A DNA stretch of 64,000 nt from JAZDJP01 sp043803805 (GCA_043803805.1 JAZDJP010000010.1:55161-119160); one strand, 5' to 3'. Positions 7,355 to 16,188 are shown, numbered from the stretch's first letter. Notes: generated by a model not told the origin, from the letters alone. Program-made: numbers and translations.

Positions 7355-9571
7355 GTGACGACCGGCAATGTCAAAACGGTGGTGGCGGATCTCACCGTGG
7401 TCGGCGGCGGGATGGCGGGCATCTGCGCGGCCATCGCCGCGGCGCGGGGCGGGCTCCGGGTGGCGTTGGTGCACGACCGCCCGGTGCTCGGCGGCAATGC
7501 CTCGAGCGAAATCCGCGTGTGGATCTGCGGGGCGACGGGCGGTGCCAACAACGTTTACGCCCGCGAGGGGGGCATCGTCGAGGAGTTGATCCTCGAGAAC
7601 ATGCATCGCAATTCCGGGGGAAGCATCGCCGTGTGGGATGGTGTACTGCTGGATGCGATCGGCGCCGAGCCGGATATTGGTTTGTTTCTGAACACGGCCG
7701 CGGACGGGGTTGAGATGGTCCGCCCGGGGTGCATCCGCGCCGTGACCGCGTTCCGTGCGGTGAGCCAGGAGTGGTTCCGTTTTGAAAGCCCGCTCTTTTT
7801 GGATGCAAGCGGCGACGGCATCGTGGGCGCCGCCGCGGGGGCGGAATTCCGCCGGGGGCGGGAAGCGCGGGCCGAACACGGGGAATCGTGGGCGCCGGAG
7901 ATCGCGGACGGCGTGACGCTCGGGGCCTCGCTACTGTTCGCGGCGAGGGATGCCGGGCGTCCCGTCCGGTTCCGCCCGCCGGCCTTTGCGCGGGATTTCC
8001 GGAATCATCCCCCGCGCATCGTCGCGGAGCGGACGGACCCCTTCACGAAGGGGCACGGGCCCTGTTACTGGTGGTGGATCGAATTCGGCGGGGATCTCGA
8101 CACCATCGCCGACGCCGAACGCATCCGGGACGAACTTCGGGCCGCGGTGTACGGCGTCTGGGATTACATCAAGAACGGCGGAAAATTCCCGAACGCGGCG
8201 AACCTGGACCTGGAGTGGGTGGGGAGCGTTCCCGGCAAGCGGGAGAGCCGGCGGTTTCTCGGGGATTATATATTGGCCGAAGGGGATCTGGTGGGGCAGA
8301 GCGACTTCCCCGACGCGGTGGCCCATGGCGGATGGTCCATTGATCTTCATCCCCCGAAGGGGATCTACGACGAAAACGCGGAAGGGTCCCGCCACTGGCA
8401 GCTCGCCGGGCCGTATCCCATCCCGTTCCGGTGCCTCTACTCGCGCAACGTGGAAAACCTGTTTCTCGGGGGGCGGCTCATCAGCATGACCCATGTCGCC
8501 TTCGGCTCGGTGCGGGTGATGATGACGCTCGCCGCGCTCGGCCAGGCGGCGGGCGCGGCGGCCGCTCTTTGCCGTCGCCACGGTGTGTTGCCGCGGGGGG
8601 TGGCGGCGCGGCACGCCGGGGAACTCCAGCAGAGGCTTCTCCGCGACGACCAGTGGGTGATGGGGGTTTCCAACCGCGATCCGGAGGATCTCGCGCGCCG
8701 GGCGCGGGTGACGGCCGTCTCGACGGATTCGCTCGCGCAGGGGGCGGAGACGGTGCGTCGGGCGCTCGACCGCGACACCTGGCTCCATCTGCCGGTGGCG
8801 GCGCCGCTCGAGCGTGTCCAAATCCGGGCGGAGGGTCCGGAGGGCCGGGCCGTTAAATTTGAATTATGGCGGCGCGACAAACCTCAGAATTACCTTCCGT
8901 CGCGGCAAATCCGGTCCGGCGAGGTTTTCCTGTCGGGAGGGTGGTTGGACATCCCCGTCGGGGCGGATCCCGCGGAAGGGCCGGGGATCCTGGTGTGCCT
9001 CAAGGCCGATCCGGCGGTTTCTCTTTTGGGCGGAAAAGTTTCCATGACGGGGGTGCTGGCCGGCGTCACTCACCCGTCGGCGACGTGCGAGCCGTGGGGG
9101 CGGGTGAGGTGGCTCGGGTGGCTACCGGCGTTCCGGGCGCTTCCGGAAACGGGCGCCCCGTTCGCCCCGGCGAACGTGGTGAACGGGTTTTCCCGGCCCT
9201 ACGGGCGGCCCAACGTCTGGCGTTCAAGGCCCATTCGGGAAGGGTGTCCGGAATGGGTGGAACTGGCGTGGGATTCCCCCGTCCGGATCGGAAGCGTTCA
9301 GATTGTTTTCAACACCGGTCTCGATGCCAAGGTGCAGAACACCCTTCCGCAGGAGGCGGAGTGGATGCGGGAGGTGGTCCGGGATTACACCCTGTCGCTC
9401 CGGGCGAATGGGGCCTGGCGGGATATGGTTCGCGTCACGGACAACTACCGGCGGCTTCGACGCCATGGCTGGGAACCGGTGGAGGCGGAAGCGCTTCGCA
9501 TCACCGTCGAGGCGACCGGCGGAGCGCCCTGCGCCGAGATTTTCGAGGTGCGGGCCTGCACGGAGAAATAG
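7355..9571 (+). CDS. FAD-dependent oxidoreductase (FAD_oxidored type) with C-terminal beta domain
   Basis: 738 residues starting at GTG with TAGGAG just upstream. The N-terminal dinucleotide-binding fold is plain: DLTVVGGGMAGICAAIAAARGGLRVALVHDRPVLGGNASSEIRVW contains GxGxxG-like GGGMAG and a conserved LGGNASSE segment. FLGGRLISMTHVAFGSVRVMMTLAALGQAAGAAAALC forms the second FAD-contacting block near residues 370-410. The C-terminal 200 or so residues look like a discoidin/beta-sandwich module (PYGRPNVWRSRP). Homologues occur in carbohydrate-degrading loci of Planctomycetota and Bacteroidota, but the reaction is generally undefined. It is cytoplasmic as judged by lack of a signal peptide, and lies 1 nt before the M14 gene. 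Confidence 0.88.
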   Translation: MTTGNVKTVVADLTVVGGGMAGICAAIAAARGGLRVALVHDRPVLGGNASSEIRVWICGATGGANNVYAREGGIVEELILENMHRNSGGSIAVWDGVLLDAIGAEPDIGLFLNTAADGVEMVRPGCIRAVTAFRAVSQEWFRFESPLFLDASGDGIVGAAAGAEFRRGREARAEHGESWAPEIADGVTLGASLLFAARDAGRPVRFRPPAFARDFRNHPPRIVAERTDPFTKGHGPCYWWWIEFGGDLDTIADAERIRDELRAAVYGVWDYIKNGGKFPNAANLDLEWVGSVPGKRESRRFLGDYILAEGDLVGQSDFPDAVAHGGWSIDLHPPKGIYDENAEGSRHWQLAGPYPIPFRCLYSRNVENLFLGGRLISMTHVAFGSVRVMMTLAALGQAAGAAAALCRRHGVLPRGVAARHAGELQQRLLRDDQWVMGVSNRDPEDLARRARVTAVSTDSLAQGAETVRRALDRDTWLHLPVAAPLERVQIRAEGPEGRAVKFELWRRDKPQNYLPSRQIRSGEVFLSGGWLDIPVGADPAEGPGILVCLKADPAVSLLGGKVSMTGVLAGVTHPSATCEPWGRVRWLGWLPAFRALPETGAPFAPANVVNGFSRPYGRPNVWRSRPIREGCPEWVELAWDSPVRIGSVQIVFNTGLDAKVQNTLPQEAEWMREVVRDYTLSLRANGAWRDMVRVTDNYRRLRRHGWEPVEAEALRITVEATGGAPCAEIFEVRACTEK

Positions 9572-9572
9572 A

Positions 9573-10724
9573 ATGGCAATCATGAAACGCAACTCGTCCG
9601 GCGTCGCGGTGGACACGGGGATTCCGTACGGCAACGCCGCGGACGTGGCGGTGGCGCGGCGCGGTGGGGAGGTCGTCGTGGAATTTTCCGCCGATCCCCA
9701 CGGCGGGAACGAGACGCTGTGGTTCTGCTTCCGTCTCACGGGGCGGGCGGCCGTCCCGGTGCGCCTGGTTCTGAAGCACAGCCCGAATATGCTTGGTTGC
9801 GGCCGGCCGGCGTTCATGCGGCCGGTGATCCGGTCCTCTCGTCGGGACTGGGAGCGCCTGGCCGCGCCGGAGGTCACGGAACTGCCCGACGGTCGTCCTA
9901 TTGTGTTGTGGAAAATCCGGTTCGCGCCGCCGCGGATGGATGTCGCCTGGTGCTACCCGTATGGCCTGCCGGAGATCGAGGCCCTTCTCCGGGACACGAA
10001 TGGATACTGGCGGCTGGATACCGTCGGGGTGAGCGGAAGAGGGCGGCCGCTGCTCCGGTTGTCCAACGGCGACGGGATCCGGGGGGATGCCCGGCCCGGG
10101 TTGTTCCTGATGGCCCGCCAGCATTCCGGCGAGACCCCCGGCGGGTGGATGCTGGACGGGTTTCTTCGGGCTCTGGCGGAACTAAAATCAGCGGCCCCGC
10201 TCGTCTGGGCGGTTCCCCTGGCCAACCGCGACGGCGTCGAGGAGGGGGATTACGGCAAGGATCCCTATCCCTACGATCTCAACCGCGCCTGGGGCGAGCC
10301 GCCCATGCGCTACGAAGTGCTGGCGTACCAGCGGCTCTTCCGACGGTGGATGGAGCGTTGCCGTCCCGTCCTGGCGATGGATTTCCACGCCCCGGGCGGC
10401 ACCGAGACGGACGGGGTCTATTGTTTCCTTCCGGATCCGAAGTCCCACCCGGAACCGCATGCGGCCATCCGCCGTTGGGCGGAGGTGGCGAAGAAGGCCG
10501 TCGGCGGCGACTACGCTGCGGATAATTTCTGCCGGGTGGCGGACTATCCCAGCCGTTTCGGATCCGGCTGGTTCAAGGCGTTCTGCTGGGAGCGGGGGAA
10601 GGTCCCCGCTCTTTCCCTCGAGACCTCATACGCCCTCGTTCGGGACACCGTTCTCACCCGCGAACGCTACCGGGAGATGGGCGCGCGCCTAGCCGCGGGG
10701 GTGACGGGGGCGATTTTCCGCTGA
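9573..10724 (+). CDS. M14-family zinc carboxypeptidase (cytosolic carboxypeptidase-like)
   Basis: 383 residues. Zinc ligands and catalytic residue are visible: H and E in ARQHSGETPGGWMLDGF, the third ligand H in MDFHAPGG, and the general-base E in LSLETSY. The RQHSGE version and an N-terminal all-beta domain (about residues 1-130) resemble the cytosolic carboxypeptidase (M14D) branch. No signal peptide is seen. The ATG at 9573 follows the previous stop by 1 nt, with GGAGAA upstream. As the last gene of the IclR-led operon it may remove an amino-acid-like group from an intermediate; that is inference. Confidence 0.88.
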   Translation: MAIMKRNSSGVAVDTGIPYGNAADVAVARRGGEVVVEFSADPHGGNETLWFCFRLTGRAAVPVRLVLKHSPNMLGCGRPAFMRPVIRSSRRDWERLAAPEVTELPDGRPIVLWKIRFAPPRMDVAWCYPYGLPEIEALLRDTNGYWRLDTVGVSGRGRPLLRLSNGDGIRGDARPGLFLMARQHSGETPGGWMLDGFLRALAELKSAAPLVWAVPLANRDGVEEGDYGKDPYPYDLNRAWGEPPMRYEVLAYQRLFRRWMERCRPVLAMDFHAPGGTETDGVYCFLPDPKSHPEPHAAIRRWAEVAKKAVGGDYAADNFCRVADYPSRFGSGWFKAFCWERGKVPALSLETSYALVRDTVLTRERYREMGARLAAGVTGAIFR

Positions 10725-10744
10725 ACGGCGGATATTTTCACGCA

Positions 10745-10773
10745 TGGACACCCGGGCGGCGCCGGTGTATCAT
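10745..10773 (+). promoter_or_regulatory. promoter of the phosphatase gene
   Basis: TGGACA (10745-10750), 17-nt spacer, TATCAT (10768-10773). The expected start point near 10780 supports the ATG at 10802 rather than the upstream in-frame GTG at 10775. Confidence 0.5.
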
Positions 10774-10801
10774 CGTGCCGGTGCTTCACGGGGGGGGGCG
10801 G

Positions 10802-11482
10802 ATGGATTTCTCCCGACGGCGTCTGGCCGGCATCGGCGCGGGATTGATTCTCGCCGCCGGCGGGGTCTTTATCGGGCTGGCCGCGGTCTGGACCCGGCCG
10901 GCCGCGCCATCCCGGGGAACGCCTCCCCGACCGTCCATTCCCGCGGCATCGGCGCCGGCGGCGGAGACGCGTCCGGCCGCGTGGGCGGTGCGTCTGGACC
11001 GGCCGGGGCTTCCCAACCTGCACCGGGTGTCCGCGGATCTCTTCCGGGGGGCCCAGCCCGTCCCGGAGGGGTACCGGGAACTCGTATCGCTCGGCATCCG
11101 GACGGTCGTGAGTCTCCGGTCGTTCCACGATGAACGCGCGGCGGTGGAGGGGGCCGGGATGGCCTATGAGCACATCACGATGAAGGCTTGGCACGTCGAG
11201 GAACACGAGGCGGTGAGGTTTCTCAAAATCATCAATGACCCGGCGCGCCTCCCCGTCTTTGTCCACTGCCAGCACGGGGCGGACCGCACGGGGACGATGT
11301 GCGCGCTCTACCGTGTCGTGGTCGGGGGGTGGAAACGGGAGGAGGCCATCGCGGAGATGACAAAAGGGGGATTCGGTTTTCACGGCATATGGGAAAACCT
11401 TGTAAGCTGGCTGTGGTCGGTGGATATGGATAAACTACGGGAAAAGGCGGGGGTGGCGGATCCTGTCACCGCCGTCCCGTGA
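10802..11482 (+). CDS. membrane-anchored dual-specificity-type protein phosphatase
   Basis: 226 residues from the ATG at 10802. Residues 8-30 (LAGIGAGLILAAGGVFIGLAAVW) form a signal anchor, followed by a Pro/Ala-rich linker and a soluble domain. The active-site loop HCQHGADRTG is the HCX5R signature of cysteine phosphatases, and NLHRVSADLFRGAQP with LGIRTVVSLR matches the N-terminal part of the tyrosine-phosphatase/DSP group. The catalytic domain is probably periplasmic. The MBL-fold gene follows by 31 nt. Substrate unknown (phosphoprotein, inositol phosphate or phospholipid are all possible). Confidence 0.85.
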   Translation: MDFSRRRLAGIGAGLILAAGGVFIGLAAVWTRPAAPSRGTPPRPSIPAASAPAAETRPAAWAVRLDRPGLPNLHRVSADLFRGAQPVPEGYRELVSLGIRTVVSLRSFHDERAAVEGAGMAYEHITMKAWHVEEHEAVRFLKIINDPARLPVFVHCQHGADRTGTMCALYRVVVGGWKREEAIAEMTKGGFGFHGIWENLVSWLWSVDMDKLREKAGVADPVTAVP

Positions 11483-11513
11483 ATGGAAAAGTAATCGATT
11501 TCGGGAGGGCGAA

Positions 11514-12389
11514 ATGAGAATCACCGTCTGGGGGGCGCGCGGGTCGGTGCCGGTGTCCGGCCGGAATTTCGTCCGGCACGGCGGCGACACCACCTGCGTC
11601 GAGGTCCGGACGCGGACGGGCGAGGTGGTCATCCTCGATGCGGGGACGGGGCTGCGGAATCTCGGGAACCTGCTTCTCGCGGAGGATTTCCGGCATATCC
11701 ATTTTCTCCTTACCCACGCCCACTGGGATCATCTGCTGGGATTCCCGTTCTTCAAACCGCTCTTCCGGAAGGGCGTCACCCTGCATTTCCACGGCTGCAT
11801 GTTCGCTCAACGGTCCATCAAGGCCATCCTGCGGCAGACGATGAAGCCGCCCTTCTTCCCGGTGAGTTTGAGGGATGTCGGGGCCAAACTGGTGTTCGAC
11901 GGCGTCTGCCGGCGGAACATGACCGTGGGGGGGATGTGCGTTCAATCGTTGTTGTTGAATCACCCGAACATGGGGTTCGGGTTCCGTCTTACGGAAGGGA
12001 AACGGTCGCTCGCCTTCTTTCCCGACAACGAATTGACGTTCGCCCATCCGGACGGGAAATCCTTCGCGGAATACGCCCGGTTCGTTCGGGGGACGGATGT
12101 GTTGATTCACGACGCGGAATACACCCCGGCGGAATACGCGCGTTACTCCCGCGGGTGGGGGCATTCCATTTATCTTGATACGGTGCGCCTGGGCGTTGAT
12201 GCGGGGGTGGGGCGGCTGGTGCTCTGGCATCTGAATCAGGAGCATTCGGACGCGGCGCTTGACGCGATGGAACGGCGGGCCCGCGCGTTCGCCCGGCACC
12301 TCGGATCGCGCCTCCGCCCGGAGATGGCACGGACGGGGATGGTGATGGATGTGGGAATCGGATCCGGCAACGGGGATTGGAGAAGGTAA
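11514..12389 (+). CDS. MBL-fold metallo-hydrolase
   Basis: 291 residues. The metal motif THAHWDH is the HxHxDH of the metallo-beta-lactamase fold, and the N-terminus MRITVWGARGSVPVSGRNFVRHGGDTTC is typical of a subgroup resembling class I cyclic-nucleotide phosphodiesterases and RNase Z-like hydrolases. Later metal ligands are probably H in LLLNHPN, D in FPDNE and H in LWHLNQEH. A GGGAGGGCGA ribosome-binding site precedes the ATG. Probably cotranscribed with the phosphatase. Substrate cannot be told from the sequence. Confidence 0.85.
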   Translation: MRITVWGARGSVPVSGRNFVRHGGDTTCVEVRTRTGEVVILDAGTGLRNLGNLLLAEDFRHIHFLLTHAHWDHLLGFPFFKPLFRKGVTLHFHGCMFAQRSIKAILRQTMKPPFFPVSLRDVGAKLVFDGVCRRNMTVGGMCVQSLLLNHPNMGFGFRLTEGKRSLAFFPDNELTFAHPDGKSFAEYARFVRGTDVLIHDAEYTPAEYARYSRGWGHSIYLDTVRLGVDAGVGRLVLWHLNQEHSDAALDAMERRARAFARHLGSRLRPEMARTGMVMDVGIGSGNGDWRR

Positions 12390-12418
12390 CAAGTCGATCG
12401 TTGATTCCTTTTTCTGGT

Positions 12419-12447
12419 TTGACAGGCGTGCGGTAGTGGCGTAGATT
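12419..12447 (+). promoter_or_regulatory. promoter of the small membrane protein gene
   Basis: A perfect TTGACA (12419-12424), 17-nt spacer and TAGATT (12442-12447). Confidence 0.6.
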
Positions 12448-12480
12448 GCGAGCCGGGTTGAATTGAGTGAGGCGTGTGCC

Positions 12481-12714
12481 ATGGGGATAGTTTTTCTGTT
12501 GCTGGGGATGGGGATTATTATTTCCGCCGTCTTTCAGTGGCGCCGCGGACAAATTCGGTATCATCGCCCCGCGCGTGGAGCAAGAATTCTGGGGGAAAGA
12601 AAATCCATGAATGCTGAAGACGATATCTGGCGTTTTCGGGCGTTGTTAATTGTCAAAATTCTGGGCGGCATTCTGCTGGTGATTGTCGCGCTCGCCATTT
12701 TGTTCGATGGTTAG
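12481..12714 (+). CDS. small two-helix membrane protein, unknown function
   Basis: 77 residues from the ATG at 12481. Two hydrophobic segments are visible, about residues 2-18 (GIVFLLLGMGIIISAVF) and 55-76 (LLIVKILGGILLVIVALAILF), separated by a basic loop. A good promoter (12419-12447) and a GTGAGG ribosome-binding site support expression; an in-frame TTG 18 nt upstream lacks support. Base composition is more AT-rich than its neighbours. Not recognised. Confidence 0.6.
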   Translation: MGIVFLLLGMGIIISAVFQWRRGQIRYHRPARGARILGERKSMNAEDDIWRFRALLIVKILGGILLVIVALAILFDG

Positions 12715-12731
12715 ATGTGCCTGCGTTGTGA

Positions 12732-12764
12732 CCGGGCATGACACGTTGGAACGTGTATGCCCGG
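12732..12764. terminator. strong hairpin between convergent genes
   Basis: Inverted repeat CCGGGCATGACACGTT / AACGTGTATGCCCGG with a 2-nt loop and a single bulged G, midway between a rightward and a leftward gene end. No T-run follows on either strand, so it may instead be a REP-like or mRNA-stabilising hairpin. Confidence 0.45.
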
Positions 12765-12781
12765 GTTGTCGCGGAGCCGTT

Positions 12782-13981
12782 CTATTCCGAACTCATCGGT
12801 TTCTTCGGCGCCTCGTGGAATATCGTGTGCATCTCGGCCAGTATCGCCAGGATGCGGTCCCGTAATGGCGAAGCGGCGATCGCACGGGTGAGATTGAGTT
12901 CCCCGGCCCGGGCGGCGTTCATCCCCGGGAACCAGTGGCCGCCGTTGCCCAATAAATTATAGCGTTCCTTCACGTAATCCGTCATGCCGTAGGCCTTCCA
13001 CAGTCCGTAAAGCCACAGGATGATGGAAATGTTGATTTTCCCCGGGGTTTGGGTCCAGTCGGGGAGTCCCTCCTGGATGGCCTCCCGCCAGCGAGGGGCG
13101 AGGACGGCGTCCATGGCGTCCTCGAGGCGTTTCACGATGGGCGCGAGAGTTTCCTCCGCCGCCGCGAGATGCGGCAGGGCTTGCAAATGAGTATCAAAAT
13201 CCCCGGGCCGGGCGGCGCCCACGCTCACGGTGTGGATTTCCGGCCGGGCCAGGCAATACAGGTCATTGAAGATCATCGGGGGAAGCGGGGCGGTGAGCGC
13301 CGAGAATTTTTCCGGCGGGGCCTGGAGTCTGCCGCCCTTGTCCGACGGGCTGATGATGAAGACGCCCATGTCGCGAGCGGCGGCCGCCGCGAGGGCGGGC
13401 TCGACGCGCCGGTTGACGAAGTACCAGTGGAGGTTGACAAAGTCGAATCCGCCATGGTTGGGATGGTTTATGGCGGCGAGGATGTATTTCGCCGGGCCGT
13501 GGGTGGAGAAGCCCACATGACGAATCAGCCTCCGCCTCTGGAGTTGGCGGGCCCGTTCGAGGCATCCCCCCCGGCGCAGGGCCATCCACAGGGTGTGGCG
13601 GTCGTTCAATCCATGAATGGCGAAGAGGTCGATATACGAAAGATTCAGCCGCTTCAGGGAATCCTGGATGTTGTTGGCGAACCCGCGGGCATTCCGCATC
13701 GGTCCGGCCTTCGTCTGGATAATCAGGGAATCCCGCGGGAATTTCGGCAGGACCTGGCCGAGCTGGCGTTCGCTCGTGCCGTAGCCGCGGGCGGTTTCGA
13801 TGTGACAAATGCCGAGTTCCACCGCCCGGTGGATGATCGCCTCCACGTTTTCCTGACTCTCCCGGGGAACCGAATCGAGGGGGCTGTCCTTCCACTGATG
13901 TTGAAAGCGCATCCCGCCGCAGGAGAGGACGGGCATTTGGATTTCCGTGCGGCCGAAGCGGCGGTAAATCATGTGTGCCAT
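12782..13981 (-). CDS. aldo/keto reductase family protein
   Basis: 399 residues, about 75 longer than classical AKRs. AKR landmarks: YRRFGRTEIQMPVLSCGGMRF at the start, IETARGYGTSE (Tyr of the tetrad), IIQTKAGP (Lys) and LFAIHGLND (His). The position usually occupied by the catalytic Asp in DTAxxYG is Glu here. The C-terminal 100 residues form an extra helical region; the cysteine cluster of iron-sulfur AKRs is absent. The gene starts 24 nt downstream of dtd, so it is probably the last member of the rplS-yraN-tatD-dtd operon. Substrate unknown. Confidence 0.85.
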   Translation of the reverse strand: MAHMIYRRFGRTEIQMPVLSCGGMRFQHQWKDSPLDSVPRESQENVEAIIHRAVELGICHIETARGYGTSERQLGQVLPKFPRDSLIIQTKAGPMRNARGFANNIQDSLKRLNLSYIDLFAIHGLNDRHTLWMALRRGGCLERARQLQRRRLIRHVGFSTHGPAKYILAAINHPNHGGFDFVNLHWYFVNRRVEPALAAAAARDMGVFIISPSDKGGRLQAPPEKFSALTAPLPPMIFNDLYCLARPEIHTVSVGAARPGDFDTHLQALPHLAAAEETLAPIVKRLEDAMDAVLAPRWREAIQEGLPDWTQTPGKINISIILWLYGLWKAYGMTDYVKERYNLLGNGGHWFPGMNAARAGELNLTRAIAASPLRDRILAILAEMHTIFHEAPKKPMSSE

Positions 13982-14005
13982 TGAATTATTCCCGGCGATA
14001 GGGTA

Positions 14006-14455
14006 CTAAAATAAGCCGCGGGAGTCGAGGAGCATGGTCACGGGGCCGTCGTTCACGAGGGACACCGCCATGATTTCGCCGAAGCGCCCCTCGGCGGTTT
14101 TTACTCCCAGCGCCCGGACCTCCCGGAGAAAATGTTCATAAAGGGGGCGGGCCTTCTCCGCCGGGGCCGCCGAGGTGAAGGAGGGGCGCCGGCCCTGCCG
14201 GCAGTCGCCCCAGAGCGTGAACTGGGAGACGATGAGCATTTCCGCGCCGACATCCAGCAACGAAAGGTTCATTTTGTCCGCATCGTCGGGAAAGATTCGC
14301 AGGTTCGCGATTTTTCGGGCGAGGTCCGTGGCGTCTTTATCGGTGTCTTCCGCCCCGACGCCGAGGAGGACGAGGAATCCCCTTCCGATGGCGCCGACGG
14401 TTTCCCCGCTGACGGCGACACGGGCCTCCTTCACGCGCTGGACGACGGCTCTCAT
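14006..14455 (-). CDS. dtd: D-aminoacyl-tRNA deacylase
   Basis: 149 residues, the standard size. DTD hydrolyses D-amino acids from mischarged tRNA in the cytoplasm. Both signature motifs are intact: SQFTLWGD and the Gly-cisPro motif NDGPVTMLLDS. The N-terminus MRAVVQRVKEARVAVSGETVG is canonical, which fixes the start at 14455; the open frame upstream belongs to another reading of tatD. Start and tatD stop overlap by 4 nt (ATGA). Confidence 0.97.
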   Translation of the reverse strand: MRAVVQRVKEARVAVSGETVGAIGRGFLVLLGVGAEDTDKDATDLARKIANLRIFPDDADKMNLSLLDVGAEMLIVSQFTLWGDCRQGRRPSFTSAAPAEKARPLYEHFLREVRALGVKTAEGRFGEIMAVSLVNDGPVTMLLDSRGLF

Positions 14456-15264
14456 GGGTTTTCTCCGGTGCGGAACAGATGGATGGCGTTTTGACGGGTG
14501 ATGCGGGCGGTCTCCTCCGGGGATTTTCCGAGGAGCCCGGCGAGGGCCGCCACCGTGTGGCCGAGAAAGGCCGGTTCGTTTCGTTTCCCCCGGACGGGCT
14601 GGGGGGCGAGCCAGGGCGCGTCGGTCTCCACGAGGAGCCGGTCGAGGGGGATGTCGCGGACGAGTTTTTGCAGATGTGCTGATTTCGGGAACGTGACGGG
14701 TCCGGCCAGGGAAATATAAAATCCGAGGGCGAGGGCCTGCTCCGCGATCCCCGGCCCCTCCGAAAAACAATGCATGACCCCCTGGAGCCCCCGGCCGCGG
14801 AATTCCCCGAGGATGCGAAGGGTGGTTTCGCCGGCCTGACGGCTGTGGACGACGAGGGGAAGATTCCGTTCGAGGGCGAGCGCGACGTGGCGGCGGAAAA
14901 ATTCCTCCTGGACGGCACGCGGGGCATAATCCCGGTAGAAATCGAGTCCGGTCTCTCCGATGGCCCGGACGGCGGGGTGGGCGGAGAAGGTTCGGATCTC
15001 CTCCCATGCGCCGGCGGCGGATTGTGTCAGGGCCTGGGGATGGATTCCCACGGCGGGATGGATTCCGGAATGCGTTTCGGAAAGCGCGATCGCGCGCCGT
15101 GCCCAGGCCGTGTCCACTGACGCCTCGAGAATGCCCACGACGCCCGCGGCGCGGGCCCGGGTGATTGCGTCCTCGCGGTCGGCGTCGAATGCGGGGTCAC
15201 ACAGGTGGCTGTGGGCGTCGAAGAGCGATCCGACGGATTCCGGGAGGGGGAGGGGCGGCGTCAT
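14452..15264 (-). CDS. tatD: TatD-family metal-dependent DNase/hydrolase
   Basis: 270 residues. Family metal ligands and motifs: FDAHSHLCDPAFD, GIHPQ, AIGETGLDFYRDY, VVHSRQAGETTLRIL, GVMHCFSEG, and LLVETDAPWLAPQPVRGKRNEP. TatD proteins are two-metal nucleases involved in DNA and nucleotide quality control. The start at 15264 overlaps the yraN stop by 4 nt. Middle gene of the rplS-yraN-tatD-dtd set. Confidence 0.96.
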   Translation of the reverse strand: MTPPLPLPESVGSLFDAHSHLCDPAFDADREDAITRARAAGVVGILEASVDTAWARRAIALSETHSGIHPAVGIHPQALTQSAAGAWEEIRTFSAHPAVRAIGETGLDFYRDYAPRAVQEEFFRRHVALALERNLPLVVHSRQAGETTLRILGEFRGRGLQGVMHCFSEGPGIAEQALALGFYISLAGPVTFPKSAHLQKLVRDIPLDRLLVETDAPWLAPQPVRGKRNEPAFLGHTVAALAGLLGKSPEETARITRQNAIHLFRTGENP

Positions 15265-15680
15265 CGGGGATCGCACCGGAAGGCGTCGGGGATGATGTCC
15301 ACGACGGTTTGGCCATCCTGTTGTTCCACGGTCACGACGTCGAACCGGCAGTTGATGTTCCGGAGGCGGTGCTTGAGGATGTAGGCCTCGGCGAGTTTTT
15401 TTATTTTCCGCTGTTTGGCGGGCGTTACGGCGAGGGCGGCGGGGCCGAAACGCGCGCTCCGGCGGGATTTCACCTCCACAAAACAAAGCACCGGACCGTC
15501 CAGCGCGACGATATCAATTTCCCCGTGGGAAAAGCGGACGTTGCGTTCCAGGATTTTATAGCCTTTCTTGTGGAGGCGTTTGGCGGCCTCGTCCTCGCCG
15601 GAGGCGCCCCATGATTTGGGATCTTCCGGCGGGGCGGCGCGAAGCCGGTCGAGAAGGCGTTTAATCCAGAGAATGCCCAT
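15261..15680 (-). CDS. yraN: YraN family (UPF0102) endonuclease-like protein
   Basis: 139 residues. The PD-(D/E)XK-type core is present: GEDEAAKRLHKKGYKILERNVRFSHGEIDIVALDGPVLCFVEVKSR. Function is not established for the family; a role in DNA repair or processing is usually suggested. It lies downstream of rplS, its common genomic neighbour, though rnhB, often found between them, is absent. Confidence 0.94.
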   Translation of the reverse strand: MGILWIKRLLDRLRAAPPEDPKSWGASGEDEAAKRLHKKGYKILERNVRFSHGEIDIVALDGPVLCFVEVKSRRSARFGPAALAVTPAKQRKIKKLAEAYILKHRLRNINCRFDVVTVEQQDGQTVVDIIPDAFRCDPR

Positions 15681-15730
15681 GCGGTGAAATCGGGAGGGAA
15701 AAATCGCCTCGGGCGCGATGGGGAAACGCT

Positions 15731-16153
15731 CTATGCCGTGGCGGCATCCTTCGCTTCGGCCTTTTCGGGCGCCGCGACGGGGGTCGACGCCTCGACCGGA
15801 ATCTTCTCGTCGGATTCCCGGATCCGTGTGGCCTTGCCCACGCGGTCGCGCAGGTAGAAGAGTTTCGCGCGGCGGACATTGCCCCGGCGCTTGACGACGA
15901 TTTTATCGAGTTTTGGCGAATGGATGGGGAACGTCCGTTCCACGCCCTCGGCCTGTACGATGCGACGGACCGTGAAGGTCTCCCCGATGCCGCCGTTCTT
16001 CCGGGCGATGACGGTGCCGGAGTATACCTGGACGCGTTCCTTGTCGCCCTCGATGATCTTCACATGGACATCCACCGCGTCCCCGACGTGGAAGTCCGGG
16101 ATCTCCTTCTTGATCTGCTTGTCGTCAATCGCCTGGATCAGACGGTTTTTCAT
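15731..16153 (-). CDS. rplS: 50S ribosomal protein L19
   Basis: 140 residues from the ATG at 16153; an earlier in-frame ATG at 16174 is rejected because AAGGGG lies at proper distance from 16153 and L19 normally begins MKN. Signature blocks: FHVGDAVDVHVKIIEGDKERVQVYSGTVIARKNGGIGETFTVRRI and RRGNVRRAKLFYLRDRVGKATRI. The Ala/Glu/Lys-rich tail of about 25 residues is longer than in most bacteria. A strong promoter lies at 16217-16189. It leads the yraN-tatD-dtd operon. Confidence 0.97.
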   Translation of the reverse strand: MKNRLIQAIDDKQIKKEIPDFHVGDAVDVHVKIIEGDKERVQVYSGTVIARKNGGIGETFTVRRIVQAEGVERTFPIHSPKLDKIVVKRRGNVRRAKLFYLRDRVGKATRIRESDEKIPVEASTPVAAPEKAEAKDAATA

Positions 16154-16188
16154 GGCCTTAACCCCTTGACACATTGAAAGAAGGGCGA

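Noticed and set aside
5834..7879. 681-residue minus-strand frame
   Set aside because: Antisense to iclR, the 465-residue protein and the FAD oxidoreductase, all with better start sites, spacing and composition.
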